64,000 nt of DNA from Stictocephala bisonia (GCA_035578905.1 JAQJVL010000564.1:489883-553882); one strand, 5' to 3'. Numbered from the stretch's first letter, positions 56,710-64,000 are shown. The notes: a model not told the origin generated them from the letters alone. Numbers and translations are program-made.

Positions 56710-57173
56710 GTTTGCTGATGGGAAAGGGGTTGAGGGGAAGTGGTCTATCTTATGTTCAGATTAGATGGGTCATGGGATTTTGTTATATCCCGTGTTATAT
56801 AAATATACTAAGTATATTTTTTTTAATCAAATGAAATCATAGAATTACGTAAATGTTGTACCATAAAAATATAAGGTTTATTTCACATTAATTTATTCAA
56901 TAGCTTTAAATTGAAATATACAAAAAATCATGGGTGCCTGAAGACATTTGTAAAAAACTTTGAAATCTTGGCAATCCTCTTTGCAATACAATTCTGTATA
57001 CCAACAATATTTTCTTACTTGAACTGAGCACTCTGAGGATCTGTCAAGCTACCAACCAGCTCTACGCCAAGCTGCTCTTCTAATCTTAGATCTGTCAATT
57101 GTTTCTCCAAAGTTTCCACTTGTTTACCCATTTCTGTGCATGGTTGCTTGTTAGCTTCATCTTTGGCAATCTC
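36566..57173 (-). CDS. DCTN2: Dynactin subunit 2 (dynamitin, p50), five exons, N-terminal exons not found
   Basis: Minus-strand join, 5' to 3': 57173-57019, 52117-51910, 50961-50770, 44385-44283, 36750-36566. Dynamitin forms part of the dynactin shoulder, linking the p150 arm to the Arp1 filament for dynein-driven transport in the cytoplasm. The 280 visible residues are heptad-rich coiled coil, with KQVETLEKQLTDL, KLLSQLEQFQ, AELEQRLARIEQTVGA, LGRLDQVADRA, INELYELAKKAE and MESLDKRVTTLSNKK aligning in order with the C-terminal two thirds of the human protein (about 400 residues). Phases fit at every junction. The N-terminal third, with the p150-binding segment, is not visible here and lies in an unrecognised exon or beyond the window. 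The introns are full of transposons. Confidence 0.95.
37036..37947 (+). CDS. LINE ORF1: PHD finger, coiled coil, RNA-binding-like C-terminus
   Basis: 303 residues. A complete C4HC3 PHD finger is formed by C5, C8, C21, C24, H29, C32, C46 and C49. Residues about 65-155 are charged and heptad-like (NDKIETVLTSVSALSEEIKS, HERCNRLEEEKKELREEL), predicting a coiled coil for trimer or dimer formation. Residues about 155-300 begin RAANIEIVGFPF and include EEISIAHRLR and ARRLQRERKIHFAGYFNGKV, the pattern of the RRM-like plus C-terminal domain of LINE ORF1 proteins. PHD fingers read histone tails, so it may guide the element to chromatin (inference). ATG context AACATGA. Fully open. Confidence 0.9.
   Translation: MSDKCVKCDKPITSTSISAKCVNCARVFHPACTREQNFTRNKAWKCDVCVGAAASSPSQKPEDQKPIIEAIQKMKEEINKNTNDKIETVLTSVSALSEEIKSLKITVAGLQDSDKDLHERCNRLEEEKKELREELRVLQLNLRDSEQHQRAANIEIVGFPFTEGENVYTCLQHLASALGLAFKREEISIAHRLRLFSGRHAHPPIICQFVSRSVKATWMSAARLKKNINSTDVNRSLPPSQLYVNEHLTRDNKALLGRARRLQRERKIHFAGYFNGKVLIKPADGDNSTRVTDVAQLDQYDKQ
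38286..39667 (+). repeat. ~700-bp tandem duplication between LINE ORF1 and ORF2
   Basis: Copy 1 about 38286-38990, copy 2 about 38991-39667, diverged by scattered substitutions and small indels. Matching landmarks 701 bases apart: AGCTAAAATATATATTTTAA at 38333 and 39034. Both end in GGTAACGGCTTTAATAA-AAC with CTAAAGT; in copy 2 this runs directly into the ORF2 ATG. Very AT-rich and non-coding. Confidence 0.93.
39668..42733 (+). CDS. LINE ORF2: AP endonuclease and reverse transcriptase, intact
   Basis: 1021 residues without a stop. Endonuclease (about 38-265): TNIRS, TECW with E77, GDINVN with D182, CLDHIF and TDHYS with D248/H249. A basic linker (about 315-390) follows. Reverse transcriptase (about 480-770): SAPGYDGVPASILKK, FRPISLLSVFSKILERI, FLDLKKAFDSID with D629, YGVVQGSTLGPILFLIY and the catalytic FADD with D712 and D713. 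Thumb and C-terminal region YYKYLGVIFDRRLNWAQHID, SLLSFGIISWGG. No RNase H seen. Cuts target DNA and copies the element RNA by target-primed reverse transcription. All catalytic residues are present, so the copy may still be active. An in-frame alternative start is possible at M11. Confidence 0.95.
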   Translation: MRAGWSVQVMNAEDEDDFFRFNCLELSDTISFSNFYGNKNRTLKIFHTNIRSYSKNFDEMLSYLSEMPQLDIIVLTECWLSDSGDGQGVESIEGFDFVTTNRYQNRNDGVIVYFNKRLTVTTEQITLGDVFGIKLCFPFANQNFVLTACYRTFDCNLIDFLDKLQLYYSRLNKKDAHIWLGDINVNTLIDTQFSEQYLNCLTAGGLVQCIDKPTRVTDNSATCLDHIFLRYNDMNSVQAAVLQTHTTDHYSTGLTIATRTDSVSIPTVHNSTYLDHTLFTSNLQTISWEPILNNQNADSSFSDFNNIIQQTIQSSSKIKRHSTRLKKLKPWITSDLVKKIRVRDKLSKRVKRQPFNDVLVNFYRNHRLYLSNELRSAKRNYYRNKLRESSDNPKLFWGVINDLIGIRCKKDAFPIKKFRPGIADYNDLLFKEVAEEFNTFFSTVGQNLASTIHVTGPLLVTDSDYRLDSELTLHTVTEQDIKRHINALRGGSAPGYDGVPASILKKNIEFLSRPLLHLVNLSISTGIFPDIFKIAKVLPLYKDKIHTDKNNFRPISLLSVFSKILERIVKEQLVKYLQINQILTECQYGFRENITISDILFDVNKQLHDSISKDERIMLIFLDLKKAFDSIDRNLLLPKLEQIGVRGIALDWFSSYLTERRQLVALGGVNSNLLPIDYGVVQGSTLGPILFLIYINNITRLNLNSKLFLFADDALALVKGRDWAEVRSFALRDLMSLKTWFDQNLLCLNVSKTKYLPISLRSNTDYTLDNLVIHSCGDYNSRVCGCEAIEGVTYYKYLGVIFDRRLNWAQHIDCLKKKLRKYVFAFKRIRDILCEKEIKLAYFAYVQSLLSFGIISWGGAFKSNLQPLNIIQKSILKVGFNKGFRYPTDALFFETGILSVRHLYIKALLIHIFKKHNIIFSRISHSHNTRYSRNVGISAVPLAKTYLSTNPFYTCHTLFRNLSNYRQNVGLVLFSSPSLASLKTNANQWLSLISTQEAEALITAEYRHGHNLNILYHATTD
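43391..44282. other. DCTN2 intron, no element recognised
   Basis: AT-rich sequence between the LINE and the next exon with nothing recognisable. Confidence 0.6.
44283..44385 (-). CDS. DCTN2: DCTN2 exon (INELYELAKKAE)
   Basis: Acceptor TTTTGCAG above 44385, donor CAACAAG/GTTTGA below 44283. 103 bases, 34 codons plus one base. Ends LALQTLHQQ, continuing with E-GEFAK in the last exon. The reading frame remains open past the donor, but the family alignment requires splicing here. Confidence 0.93.
44957..47562. mobile_element. Nested DNA transposon with CAGGGTGGCTACTCA ends
   Basis: Perfect 15-bp inverted ends CAGGGTGGCTACTCA, flanked by a 6-bp duplication TTGCTA (44951-44956 and 47563-47568). 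Subterminal AATTCAAGCA and TTCAAGG motifs repeat at both ends. 2606 bp with no transposase recognised. The interior has a tandem duplication (45655-46505) and a GC-richer right part. The superfamily is not assigned; a 6-bp duplication is unusual for the common insect families. Confidence 0.8.
45655..46505 (+). repeat. Diverged ~475-bp tandem duplication inside the nested transposon
   Basis: Two copies beginning with ACCTAACCAAACATAAC (45659 and 46131), each with GGCCTCCGTGACGGCCT, TATATAATGATCGC, GCGAAAGTAGTTTTTC and TTTTCGGTAAAA in the same order. Old, with many substitutions. Confidence 0.88.
47810..50190. other. DCTN2 intron with a GC-rich, unassigned repeat-like block
   Basis: From about 48617 (TAGAGATGGACAAC, similar to the hAT ends in this window) to about 49990 the sequence is visibly richer in G and C and different in texture, with TTGTACCGGGTCGTTTTGAC, CCTCTCTACTTCTCGGGGC and TTGGTAATAAAGTAG. 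It is probably a mobile element, but I cannot find matching ends or coding motifs. 47810-48616 is ordinary AT-rich intron. Confidence 0.35.
50195..50570 (+). mobile_element. Penelope-like retroelement 3' remnant
   Basis: A 100-residue frame reads LNYSGHTYKKIETNLEILHT, LMSILERLKIYNSAKNNP and NLLFERLKF, the end of a GIY-YIG endonuclease as in Penelope-like elements. It is followed at 50518-50550 by CCTGAAGATGACTTCATAGA then GTTGAAATG, typical of their 3' ends. The reverse transcriptase is absent (5' truncation). Confidence 0.62.
50770..50961 (-). CDS. DCTN2: DCTN2 exon (LRLGGGQGSLLETA)
   Basis: Acceptor GGTTGTGCAG above 50961, donor AAAAAG/GTATAT below 50770. 192 bases, 64 codons in phase 0. 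Encodes LLETAQHLASRAALLDTAQL and SRLTSLLGRLDQVADRASQL. Confidence 0.95.
51371..51463. mobile_element. 93-bp TTAA MITE
   Basis: Ends CACATTTGCTGCGG and, inverted, CACATTCGTTGCGG, between TTAA at 51367-51370 and TTAA at 51464-51467. Target and ends suggest a piggyBac-type (or other TTAA-using) miniature element. Confidence 0.72.
51468..51772. mobile_element. 305-bp TTAA MITE abutting the previous one
   Basis: Inverted arms of about 70 bases: AGAGTCCGCAGAGACTGTCA then GCCATGTTAGTTTTAATCCC at the left, with their near-complement at 51700-51772. Flanked by the shared TTAA (51464-51467) and TTAA at 51773-51776. The left arm contains CCCATAAGAACAATGTTATT, whose exact complement is in the right arm. 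Confidence 0.75.
51910..52117 (-). CDS. DCTN2: DCTN2 exon (KLLSQLEQFQ)
   Basis: Acceptor TTGTCACAG above 52117, donor AAAATG/GTGAGT below 51910. 208 bases: one base plus 69 codons. Encodes KLLSQLEQFQGSTGKGVKVP, FQLTQRPGHAQLAY and AELEQRLARIEQTVGATPAK. Confidence 0.95.
52118..53903. other. DCTN2 intron, no element recognised
   Basis: AT-rich. A small hairpin (TTCCGTAGG GAGAA CCTACGGA at about 53290-53312) is the only structure seen. Confidence 0.55.
53912..55522. mobile_element. hAT-type element carrying a LINE fragment
   Basis: Inverted ends TAGTGATGTA and TACTGATGTG with a perfect 8-bp target duplication GTTGTCAA (53904-53911 and 55523-55530). Subterminal GGGCAAATGCCC palindromes occur several times at both ends (near 53974-53986 and 55460-55508). 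No transposase is seen. The interior contains a LINE 3' end (54060-54640). Confidence 0.85.
54060..54640 (+). pseudogene. LINE ORF2 C-terminal fragment inside the hAT
   Basis: Reads FPYLNFGVAVWGGESAQTYL, then after shifts HHFSRDTLTYTGIKLFNALT and FERRVRDYLLDGAFYGVREY, the post-RT tail of a Jockey/CR1-like ORF2, followed by an A/T-rich 3' end with AATAAAG near 54619. It has either inserted into or been captured by the hAT. Confidence 0.78.
55531..57018. other. DCTN2 intron
   Basis: No gene recognised. Contains the compound microsatellite at 56616-56706. The open frames across the microsatellite are an effect of its simple sequence. Confidence 0.6.
56518..56706. repeat. Compound microsatellite: GA-rich, then (CA)n(TA)n
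   Basis: Purine-rich GAGAGAGAGCGAGGGGGAGG at about 56518-56553, then about 28 CA units from 56616 and about 17 TA units to 56706. Likely length-variable. Confidence 0.97.
57019..57173 (-). CDS. DCTN2: DCTN2 exon (first one visible)
   Basis: Acceptor TTTGTAG above 57173 and donor CAA/GTAAGA below 57019. 155 bases, ending in phase 2. Encodes EIAKDEANKQPCTEMGKQVE, LEKQLTDLRLEEQLGVELVG and SLTDPQSAQF. It corresponds to about residue 120 onward in human DCTN2. Confidence 0.92.
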
Positions 57174-57591
57174 CTACAAAACAAATGTACCATGATCTTT
57201 TAATGTACTGTTCACATTTTTTTATATTTTAATCAATCATTTATAATATTAAATAATTACTTTTCATTCATGTGAAAACCACCAAAGACATTCTCCCAAA
57301 GTAGAATGCTTGCAATTTTTGTGCAACAGTGTATAAATAAAAAACTTTCTGCAAGTACTATATTATGGTACCAATAGCGTAAAATATCAACTGGAAAAAA
57401 TATTAGTTATGCAGTATATTTTCCAATTATAGAATGTAGCCTAAAGATAATTACCTAAATAATAAGATAGAAAACACTGTTATCAATTAAAATATTTTAA
57501 AAGGCTTTTTTGAATAAATATTTTTACCTTGCGTTCAAACTCAATACAGAAATAAGAAAGTTGAAATAAAGTAATTAATTAGATAGTTTAA

Positions 57592-59415
57592 CCTTCGCTT
57601 AGTCGCGTGCCTGAGAGTACGACGTTAGTCGCGCCGCGGTCGAAAACACCGCACACGCATAAATGTCATTCCAGAATAACTTCTATTAATTATTATTATT
57701 TTTATTTATTTTTTTTTTTTTGGTTTATATTGTTATTAAGTTTATTTAATGCAACTTAAACTTGATTGCAATGAATATACTGCAGACATGCTGAATGAAC
57801 TGGTACTTGCCTTTCTGGGGGCTGGAGACTGTCTGTATCACTAGCAGATTCTTCTGTTTCCGATTGATGATCACTTTCTTCTACTTGATCAATTTCTTTT
57901 CATCATTATCTTCCAATTCATATGCAATTTCATCATTAGTATTATCTATTTCATCAAAAAGCCGTTTCTTAGCATTTTCTTGACAACTTTGTAACTTGGC
58001 ATTAACATTTTCCTCTTTTTCAACACTATCTAAAAGTCTATTTATTCTTCTTTCTTCAAATACATCCATTTTTTATATAAATACAACACACTAAATTCCG
58101 TAAGAAACACTAACAGCACTAGTCACGCGTGGTGTTAAAGACCGCACTTTACAATGTAACCTCTCACCTTCTCGAGTTACATTAGATTAAGTTTTTTGTT
58201 AATTTGGTAAAATATTATGCAAATTAAAATTATTTATCTTATCTCAGGGTCGTTTTTATGGGTAAATCGGTGAGGCTGTAAATTACAATGAAAAAGACTA
58301 TTGTTTGAAAAAGCTAATTTATTACATTCTTTTTATCTTTGAATAGATATATGAAGTTAAATATTACAAAATTGAAAGTTATTTATTTAAAACTGATTTC
58401 TAAAAACATGATTAACTTATTTATAACTAAAACTTATCTTTAAATTTTTCTTCTTGTGATGCTGAAACTCCACGTGGTCCTGAGTTAATTCAGACTGCAA
58501 TCACCGTTCCAAACTGGTCATCGTACACCTATCTAGATCATTGCGACTAACTTGCAATAAAGAATTTTAATTCACTGTTTGACAAATACATTTTCCCTAC
58601 ATTACTCGGTTTTAAGATCAAACGGCCACCCGCGGTAACAAATACTATCTGGCTGCTACATCAATCTGGCTTGGAGTCCGGCCCCATAGGAGTCCTGATT
58701 TAAAGTGAAAGAGTCGTTGGAGATGCTAGCTTGGGTTGCCAGTCCGTTACAAGCCAGAGTTTTGGGTTCATAGCTAAACTTCCGGCTTTGCCATGCGCTT
58801 TTTTCCCTGGTTGGTGCTGCCCCCCAGTGATCCTTCCGTCAACTCATGACGTCTCCCATCTACATTGGACTCGACCATTACGTTGCGTCACACTGACACC
58901 CCTTTGGATTGTTAGATAGACTCGTCCCATGCGACACCAGACTGAGCAGGTCTGCCTTATCTGTCTCGACACAATGCTTAGGTATTTTGTTTACGTCTCG
59001 GAGGTCTGCAATGGAATAAATATGCCTGCCCACTTCTCTATACTTGTTGGCTATTAATTTACAATGATTTCCGAATATTATTTGAATGTTCGGTATTTAT
59101 TTTAATTAAATGTATCTGTTTCTTCATTAAAATAATTTATCATTTATTTTATTTAATTAATTTATTCGTCAATTTGGTGGACCTGTTACAACAATCAAGA
59201 ACAGTCGCCCAATGGTTCAAAAGACCGCGCCTGTATTCGTCTTATCTGGGACACCAGTGATAAACGACTGAGGCTAGGACATGTGGTGGGGCTTGATGTA
59301 GGAATAGTGAGGAAGGATATGATAAGGTATCAGCTCTCTTTGTCCCCGCACCCTATCACTACACACAAAAGGCTTCTTTTGCGGTCTATAACACCGCTGT
59401 GCGACTAACGAAGGG
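57592..59415 (-). mobile_element. Defective piggyBac transposon
   Basis: Flanked by TTAA (57588-57591 and 59416-59419). Ends CCTTCGCTTAGTCGCG and, inverted, CCCTTCGTTAGTCGCACAG. On the minus strand an ATG at 58069 opens MDVFEERRINRLLDSV and an acidic region; after a one-base shift near 57895 it continues VEESDHQSETEESASDTDSL, typical of piggyBac transposase N-termini. The catalytic domain is missing. The interior from about 58480 to 59200 is GC-richer and may hold a further insertion. Confidence 0.82.
57780..58069 (-). pseudogene. piggyBac transposase N-terminus, truncated
   Basis: 62 residues from ATG 58069 (MDVFEERRINRLLDSVEKEE to EDNDEKKLIK), then a frameshift and about 40 more acidic residues to about 57780. 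No DDE domain follows; it runs into the element's end region. Confidence 0.65.
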
Positions 59416-59419
59416 TTAA

Positions 59420-59933
59420 ATTGTTTTATTTTTAATATTTGGAGAACAAACAAATTGGGTGGAGATAAGCTTATATCCTTAACTTCCTAAAATTATGGTT
59501 AAATTCGTAATAATCACAATTATTTATTAACTTAAAGAAATTTTCCCTAGTAATAATAAATAAAAAATAATAATTGTTTTAAAAAATGTTTCTCATAAGA
59601 GAGGAAAGCAGGTGGCATCCCTTACTTGATAAGTCAAGGTCTTTATGAGCAAAAACTAAACACAATATTTAAGACTAACTCATTTCCAGCGAGTGATTCT
59701 ATATAATTTAACTACAGTATAGATTTTATTTTGAATTTGTGTTTATTCACTTGAGTATTGATCTTGTTCTCTGTTGAAAAATCTGTTGTTGTTTTATCAA
59801 ACTTTGTTTGATAAAATATCCTTCGTTCACAGTAATATGAATCAATTATTAGATAATATAAGGTTGCATTTTAATTATTAATTTATTTTTACTATTAATA
59901 TTATAAATTTGTTATTGACAAATTTAATTTCAC
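59420..59933. other. Non-coding AT-rich sequence
   Basis: Nothing recognised. Its right edge is the target duplication of the LINE at 59948. Confidence 0.6.
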
Positions 59934-60345
59934 TACTTGTTCCAAGACCCTCCCCTTTAGGGGAACCGAGCCTCAGGTAAAGGGCGGGTCACAGGTGGCG
60001 GATGGTGAATGTTCCACCAGATATGGTGGACAGCTGCGAATAAGGGGTAACCCGAATAAGCAGTCCCGGACCGAGGCGGCAGCACTGGAGGGCGTGGGAG
60101 GGTGATCTGTGGCGGGGTCACACTCAGCAAGTCCACATGAGCCCGATGATAGTGCTGTGTCATGACGAGGAAGTGCCGCCATCAAATAAGCACTGCCCGC
60201 ACTGCCTTGTACGATAGGGTTTGGGTACCCGAAGGCTAGGAGATGTAACACCGAGGCCAGGCCAACGTCTTGAAGCTGCAGTGAAAGCAATTGGCCTAGG
60301 AGAAGAAGACTCTGATCACAAACTCCTGGCCCTCCAGGTTGGGGG

Positions 60346-61368
60346 TTGGGCGCTGGGCTGACAACCCGCCTCATAAAAAATCACAATGTTACGAAACACC
60401 AACAAAAAATAGCCTCGGAAATTGGACAGGAAAAACGGATTAAGACCCAGCTTAGTTTAAAACGGTTACGAATTGGCACTTGGAATGTAAGAACATTAGC
60501 AATACCTGGAACTAGTGACATATTAGCAGAAGAACTGGATAAATACAAAATGGACATCGTAGCACTACAAAAGATCCGATGGCCCTTGGCAGGGAGGATA
60601 AACACAAAGAAGTACCTGATCTACTATAGTGGCTGTGAAGAAAATAGGTTTTATGGAGGAGTAGGTTTTGCAATAAAGAAAAAATTAGCTGAAGCGGTGA
60701 TACAATTTGAACCAGTAAGCAATAGAATGTGCAATATTAGAATAAGAGGAAAATTTAATAACTTATCTTTAGTTAGTATCTATGCTCCAACGGAAGAAGC
60801 AGATGAAGACTAAAAAGATGATTTCTATGATCTACTAGACGAGTTGGTGGGGAAGCTATCAAATTTTGATACCAAAGTTATAATAGGAGATGCAAATGCT
60901 AAGATAGGGAGAGAGGAGATCTGGAGCCCAGCGATTGGAAAAGAAAGCCTTCACCAAAACTCCAATGATAATGGAACAAGATTAGCAAGCTTGGCCCTGG
61001 CAAACAACTACAAAATATCAAGCACGATGTTTCCAAGAAAGGACATACATAAGTACACTTGGACATCACCAAATGGAGTTACCAAAAACCAAATTGATCA
61101 TGTGCTAGTTGACCAAAGACATAAAAGCAGCATAACGAACGTTAAGAGTGTTAGGGGGGCAGAATGTGGAACTGACCACTCATTAGTTGTAGTGAAGATG
61201 ACACAAAGAATAGCTACTCAGAGACGAAAAGAGGAAAGACAAGAAAGACTTATAGACACTGAGGGGCTCAAATGCCACAGTATAGTTGAAAATTTTAAAC
61301 TTAAACTTGAAAACAGATTCAAACTTCTAGAAGAGGTGGACGAAAATGATAATATAAACAATAACTGA
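60346..61368 (+). pseudogene. AP endonuclease of the RTE-like LINE
   Basis: Motifs in order: RLRIGTWNVRTLAIPGTSDI, MDIVALQKIRW (E of the usual ETRW replaced), YYSGCEENRFYGGVGFAI, SLVSIYAPTEEADED, a TAA at 60811-60813, then in the same frame VIIGDANAKIGRE (GDxNA motif), NQIDHVLVDQRH and ECGTDHSLVVVKM (DH motif). A single stop splits an otherwise open frame. The glutamate change in the ETRW-like motif may itself be inactivating. Confidence 0.87.
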
Positions 61369-61469
61369 ACAACTTCAAGGAAGCAGTTTTAGACTCGGCA
61401 GAAGAAGTATGTGGCAGAAAGAAGAAGAAAAAGAACAAAAAGCCATGGTTTGACCATGAATGTGAGCAA

Positions 61470-62606
61470 ATGGTTGAAGAAAGAATTGTTAGGAAAAAGA
61501 CCTGGATGAATAGTAACAGCATAGAACACAGAGAAAGTTACAACAAGTCAAATAGGGATACCAATAGGTTATTGAAGAGGAAAAAATGGCTATATATAAA
61601 TAGCTTGCAGGATAAAGCTGAAGAAGATAACACAACAAACAACTCAAGAGACTTCTTTAGAAAAGTAAGATTTTTCAAAAAAGGATTCACCCCCCGCTCT
61701 TACGGAGTTAAGAGTAAAGATGGCACATTAATTACGAAAAGCCAAAAAGTCCTTAAAAGGTGGAAAGAATATTTCAGTGATCTACTTAATGTCAACAGAG
61801 GAGATGAAACAACAAAACAAGACAATGAATGTAGCTATTACCATGTACAACCAAACCTGGAACCACCAACCAAACAAGAAGTGGAAAACGCAGTAAAGAC
61901 ACTGAAAAATAACAAGGCTCCAGGAAAAGATGACATTACAGCAGAATTACTAAAAAAAGGAGGAAATGTAGTAATTGAGAAACTGTGGAAGTTAATACTT
62001 AAAATATGGGAAAAGGAAGAAATGCCAACTGAGTGGCAAGAGGCAGTAGTTGTACCCATACATAAAAAGGGAGAAAAAGAAGAGTGTGGAAACTATAGAG
62101 GCATCTCATTACTAAGTATCCCCTATAAAGTCCTGACTAAAATTATTCTAAATCGACTTGAATGCTACTCAAACGAAATAATTGAAGAACACCAGGCAGG
62201 CAATAGATTACTATCTTCCAAGTCATTGTCACACAAAACAAAAATTAGGTTGTACAAATCAATAGTCATCCCAGTTTTGCTCTATGGATCTGAAACGTGG
62301 ATACTAAATAAGAAAGAAGAAAAAAAACTAATTGTCTTCGAAAACAAAGTCTTGAGAAAGATATATGGGCCCACATATGACCAAGGGGAGTGGAGAAGGA
62401 AACATAACAGGGAGATTAGAGACTTGTATAACGACGCAGACATTGTGAGTGAGGTCAAAAGTAGAAGACTAAGGTGGGCTGGGCATGTGTTGAGAAGGAG
62501 AGAAGAGTCCCAACTAAAGAAAGTTAGCAAAAATAACCCTGAGGGAAGGCGACCTCGTGGGAGGCCAAAACAAAGATGGTGGGACCAGGTTAGGCTAGAT
62601 ATATAG
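61470..62606 (+). pseudogene. Reverse transcriptase of the RTE-like LINE with an internal deletion
   Basis: 378 open residues: NNKAPGKDDITAELLKKGGN, WQEAVVVPIHKKGE, CGNYRGISLLSIPYKVLTKI, IIEEHQAGN, then directly LSHKTKIRLYKSIVIPVLLY, GSETWILNKKEEKKL and a C-terminal end RRLRWAGHVLRR, RRPRGRPKQRWWD. The palm with the F/YADD box and QG motif, roughly 150 residues, is missing at about 62205-62215, yet the frame stays open across the join. Confidence 0.88.
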
Positions 62607-62737
62607 CGAGTTGGAGCCATGGAAGAGAATGCAGAGGACAGGTCAATCTGGAGAGGCTTTGTTGGTGCGGCTAAATATCACCTGGGATATAGATGGCCCT
62701 GGGAGTAAGAGTAAGTAAGTAAGTACTTGTTCCAAGA

Positions 62738-63277
62738 ATGAGCTGTGTCTTCTAGTCACGCAAATATTCACCCAAGAACATATAAATCTACTGTTTTTAT
62801 CCACAATTATATACATTACATTCCCGAATGTTTAATATGGAAGTAAAATATTACAATAAGGAATAAAACTATATTTATTTATGTCTTATTCAAGTTTATT
62901 TGAACAAGAATATAACGATTACCACTAATTAATTGACGACAGACGCAAATGTCAATTTTAGTATGCACTTTTACTTATTAGTTCTTTATTACCTAACCTG
63001 ACCAAATTCCCTTAACCTGCCTGATTCACTAGCAGAAGCTATCTGACTATAATGAACTGAAAAAATAACTAATATTTCCGTTGGTTGCAGACATATACAT
63101 CACAGAACGTCCTGGATTATGTAATAAATAATGTTTTGAGATTTTTAAATTGTATTTTCTCTGATCCGTTACTACAAACAATATACTCTCCAGAGGCAGC
63201 CATTATTAATCCATGATAAAGTAACTGAATTGAAGTTATCATTATTCAAACACGATCCGATCGTAAATGGAAAGCAG
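62738..63277. other. Non-coding AT-rich sequence
   Basis: Nothing recognised between the LINE target duplication and the small hAT-like element. Confidence 0.55.
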
Positions 63278-63283
63278 GAATGG

Positions 63284-63651
63284 AGAGATGGGTAGTTCAC
63301 TAACGATTGAGTGAAATGAACTAGTAAGCTTAGTGAACAAATTCGTTCATTATGATTTGAACTAGTTCAGTCCAAAGTGAACATCAGAGCTGGGATGGAC
63401 TATTGACAAAATCATTAAATGTAATTATTTATTTTTATCAATATTAGTAACAAAAACTGAAATCTGAGAAGAAGGTTGGTTGATCAAATTTACAAGTATA
63501 AATAATAAAAACGTCTCTATGAAACAAAACTATAGATCCAACTGTCGCTTGTACAAGTCGTTGTTTGTTGCGTCATTTTGAACTAGTTCATTACGGTGAA
63601 CGATTCAGTCGTGTACTAGTCCTGCAAATGAACTACCTTTATCCATCTCTA
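63284..63651. mobile_element. hAT-like MITE with TAGAGATGG ends
   Basis: Left AGAGATGGGTAGTTCA, right inverted TAGAGATGGATAAAGGTAGTTCA; interior rich in GAACTAGTTCA and GTGAACGATTCAGTC-type palindromes. A GAATGG direct repeat lies on both sides (63278-63283 and 63652-63657). The ends resemble those of the autonomous-size hAT at 4917-8882. Confidence 0.65.
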
Positions 63652-63657
63652 GAATGG

Positions 63658-64000
63658 CGTAGTGTGGTAAGGGTTTATGTGAACTTGTGCATGTGTTAAA
63701 GGTGACCGGCGCCTAACACTCGTATCACTGCAGTTAGCTATTGTTTATTTCGTAAAATCGCAAATGCCATCTGTCATTCTGAATCAGTCAGAACATAGTT
63801 TGTTATTGACTTGCACTACAAATTCTTAATAATTGTTTATACACAAGACCAAGATGGCAAGATAGAAAACAATCCATATCTAATGGCCGAATCTCTACTT
63901 CTCCCAGATTGCAGACACAACACTTGAAAAATCCCGTAACGAGACTCAAATCAATAACATACTCCCCCTAACTGGAAATGCCTTCACCTTATATCATGGT
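63658..64000. other. Non-coding end of the window
   Basis: No gene or element recognised. The missing N-terminal exons of DCTN2 may lie beyond this end. Confidence 0.5.

Larger units (their letters stand above)
59948..62723 (+). mobile_element. Endonuclease/RT LINE (RTE-like) with 14-bp target duplication and deleted RT core
   Basis: Flanked by TACTTGTTCCAAGA at 59934-59947 and 62724-62737. The 3' end is a (TAAG)n tail (62705-62723). The 5' UTR is GC-rich (59948-60400). The protein has endonuclease, RT start and C-terminal parts in order but lacks the middle of the RT, with one stop (60811) and a frameshift (about 61360-61470). The (TAAG)n tail and the protein style suggest an RTE-like family, not certain. 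Confidence 0.9.

Noticed and set aside
56447..56764. Histidine/threonine repeat proteins across the microsatellite
   Set aside because: These are translations of (CA)n(TA)n, not genes.
58620..59195. Solo LTR (TGTAACAGGTCC on the minus strand at about 59195)
   Set aside because: No matching CA end and no target duplication could be identified; left as part of the piggyBac interior.
60346..62606. A host endonuclease or DNA-repair gene
   Set aside because: AP-endonuclease motifs are followed by RT motifs, a (TAAG)n tail and target duplications; it is a LINE.
63850..64000. N-terminal exon of DCTN2 on the minus strand at the window end
   Set aside because: Translations of all frames show none of the conserved N-terminal residues and no clear donor.

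Overview
This is animal nuclear DNA, most likely from an insect, and possibly a hemipteran. The order is inferred from the look of the repeats, not proven. It is AT-rich, has spliced genes with GT/AG introns, and is crowded with transposon remains. No bacterial features (operons, ribosome binding sites, CRISPR) are present.

Two conserved host genes lie tail to tail. On the + strand, five coding exons between 3301 and 26536 encode nearly all of the TFIIH subunit p44 (GTF2H2/Ssl1), used in transcription initiation and nucleotide excision repair. On the - strand, five exons between 57173 and 36566 encode the C-terminal two thirds of dynactin subunit 2 (DCTN2/dynamitin). The first exon(s) of both genes were not found. 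All exon joins keep phase, so both look functional.

The rest is introns and intergenic DNA filled with mobile elements. GTF2H2 intron 1 (counting visible introns) holds 27 near-identical 101-bp tandem copies of the exon end plus splice donor, interrupted by a 4-kb hAT element. Intron 2 holds a foldback element with a piggyBac-like MITE nested in it. Intron 3 holds an old antisense LINE, about 6 kb, whose ORF1 shows an SGNH-hydrolase motif and a probable macro-type domain. That LINE carries at least four later insertions: a Helitron, a hairpin retroelement, a second copy of the piggyBac-like MITE and a small inverted repeat. Next to it are a mariner and a Penelope-like relic. Intron 4 has several short tandem arrays.

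The intergenic stretch (26.7-36.5 kb) has LINE and mariner fragments, one 100-base assembly gap and a second copy of the hairpin retroelement. The last DCTN2 intron holds the one intact retrotransposon: a two-ORF LINE with a PHD-finger ORF1 and a 1021-residue endonuclease/reverse-transcriptase ORF2, separated by a tandemly duplicated spacer. Further on are a pogo-like element with another DNA transposon nested inside it, a Penelope-like relic, two abutting TTAA elements, a hAT carrying a LINE tail, a defective piggyBac, and a LINE with clean 14-bp target duplications but a deleted reverse-transcriptase core.

The observations most worth following are the amplified exon/donor array in GTF2H2, the SGNH plus macro-like ORF1, the hairpin retroelement with 15-bp target duplications, and the structure of the intact LINE.
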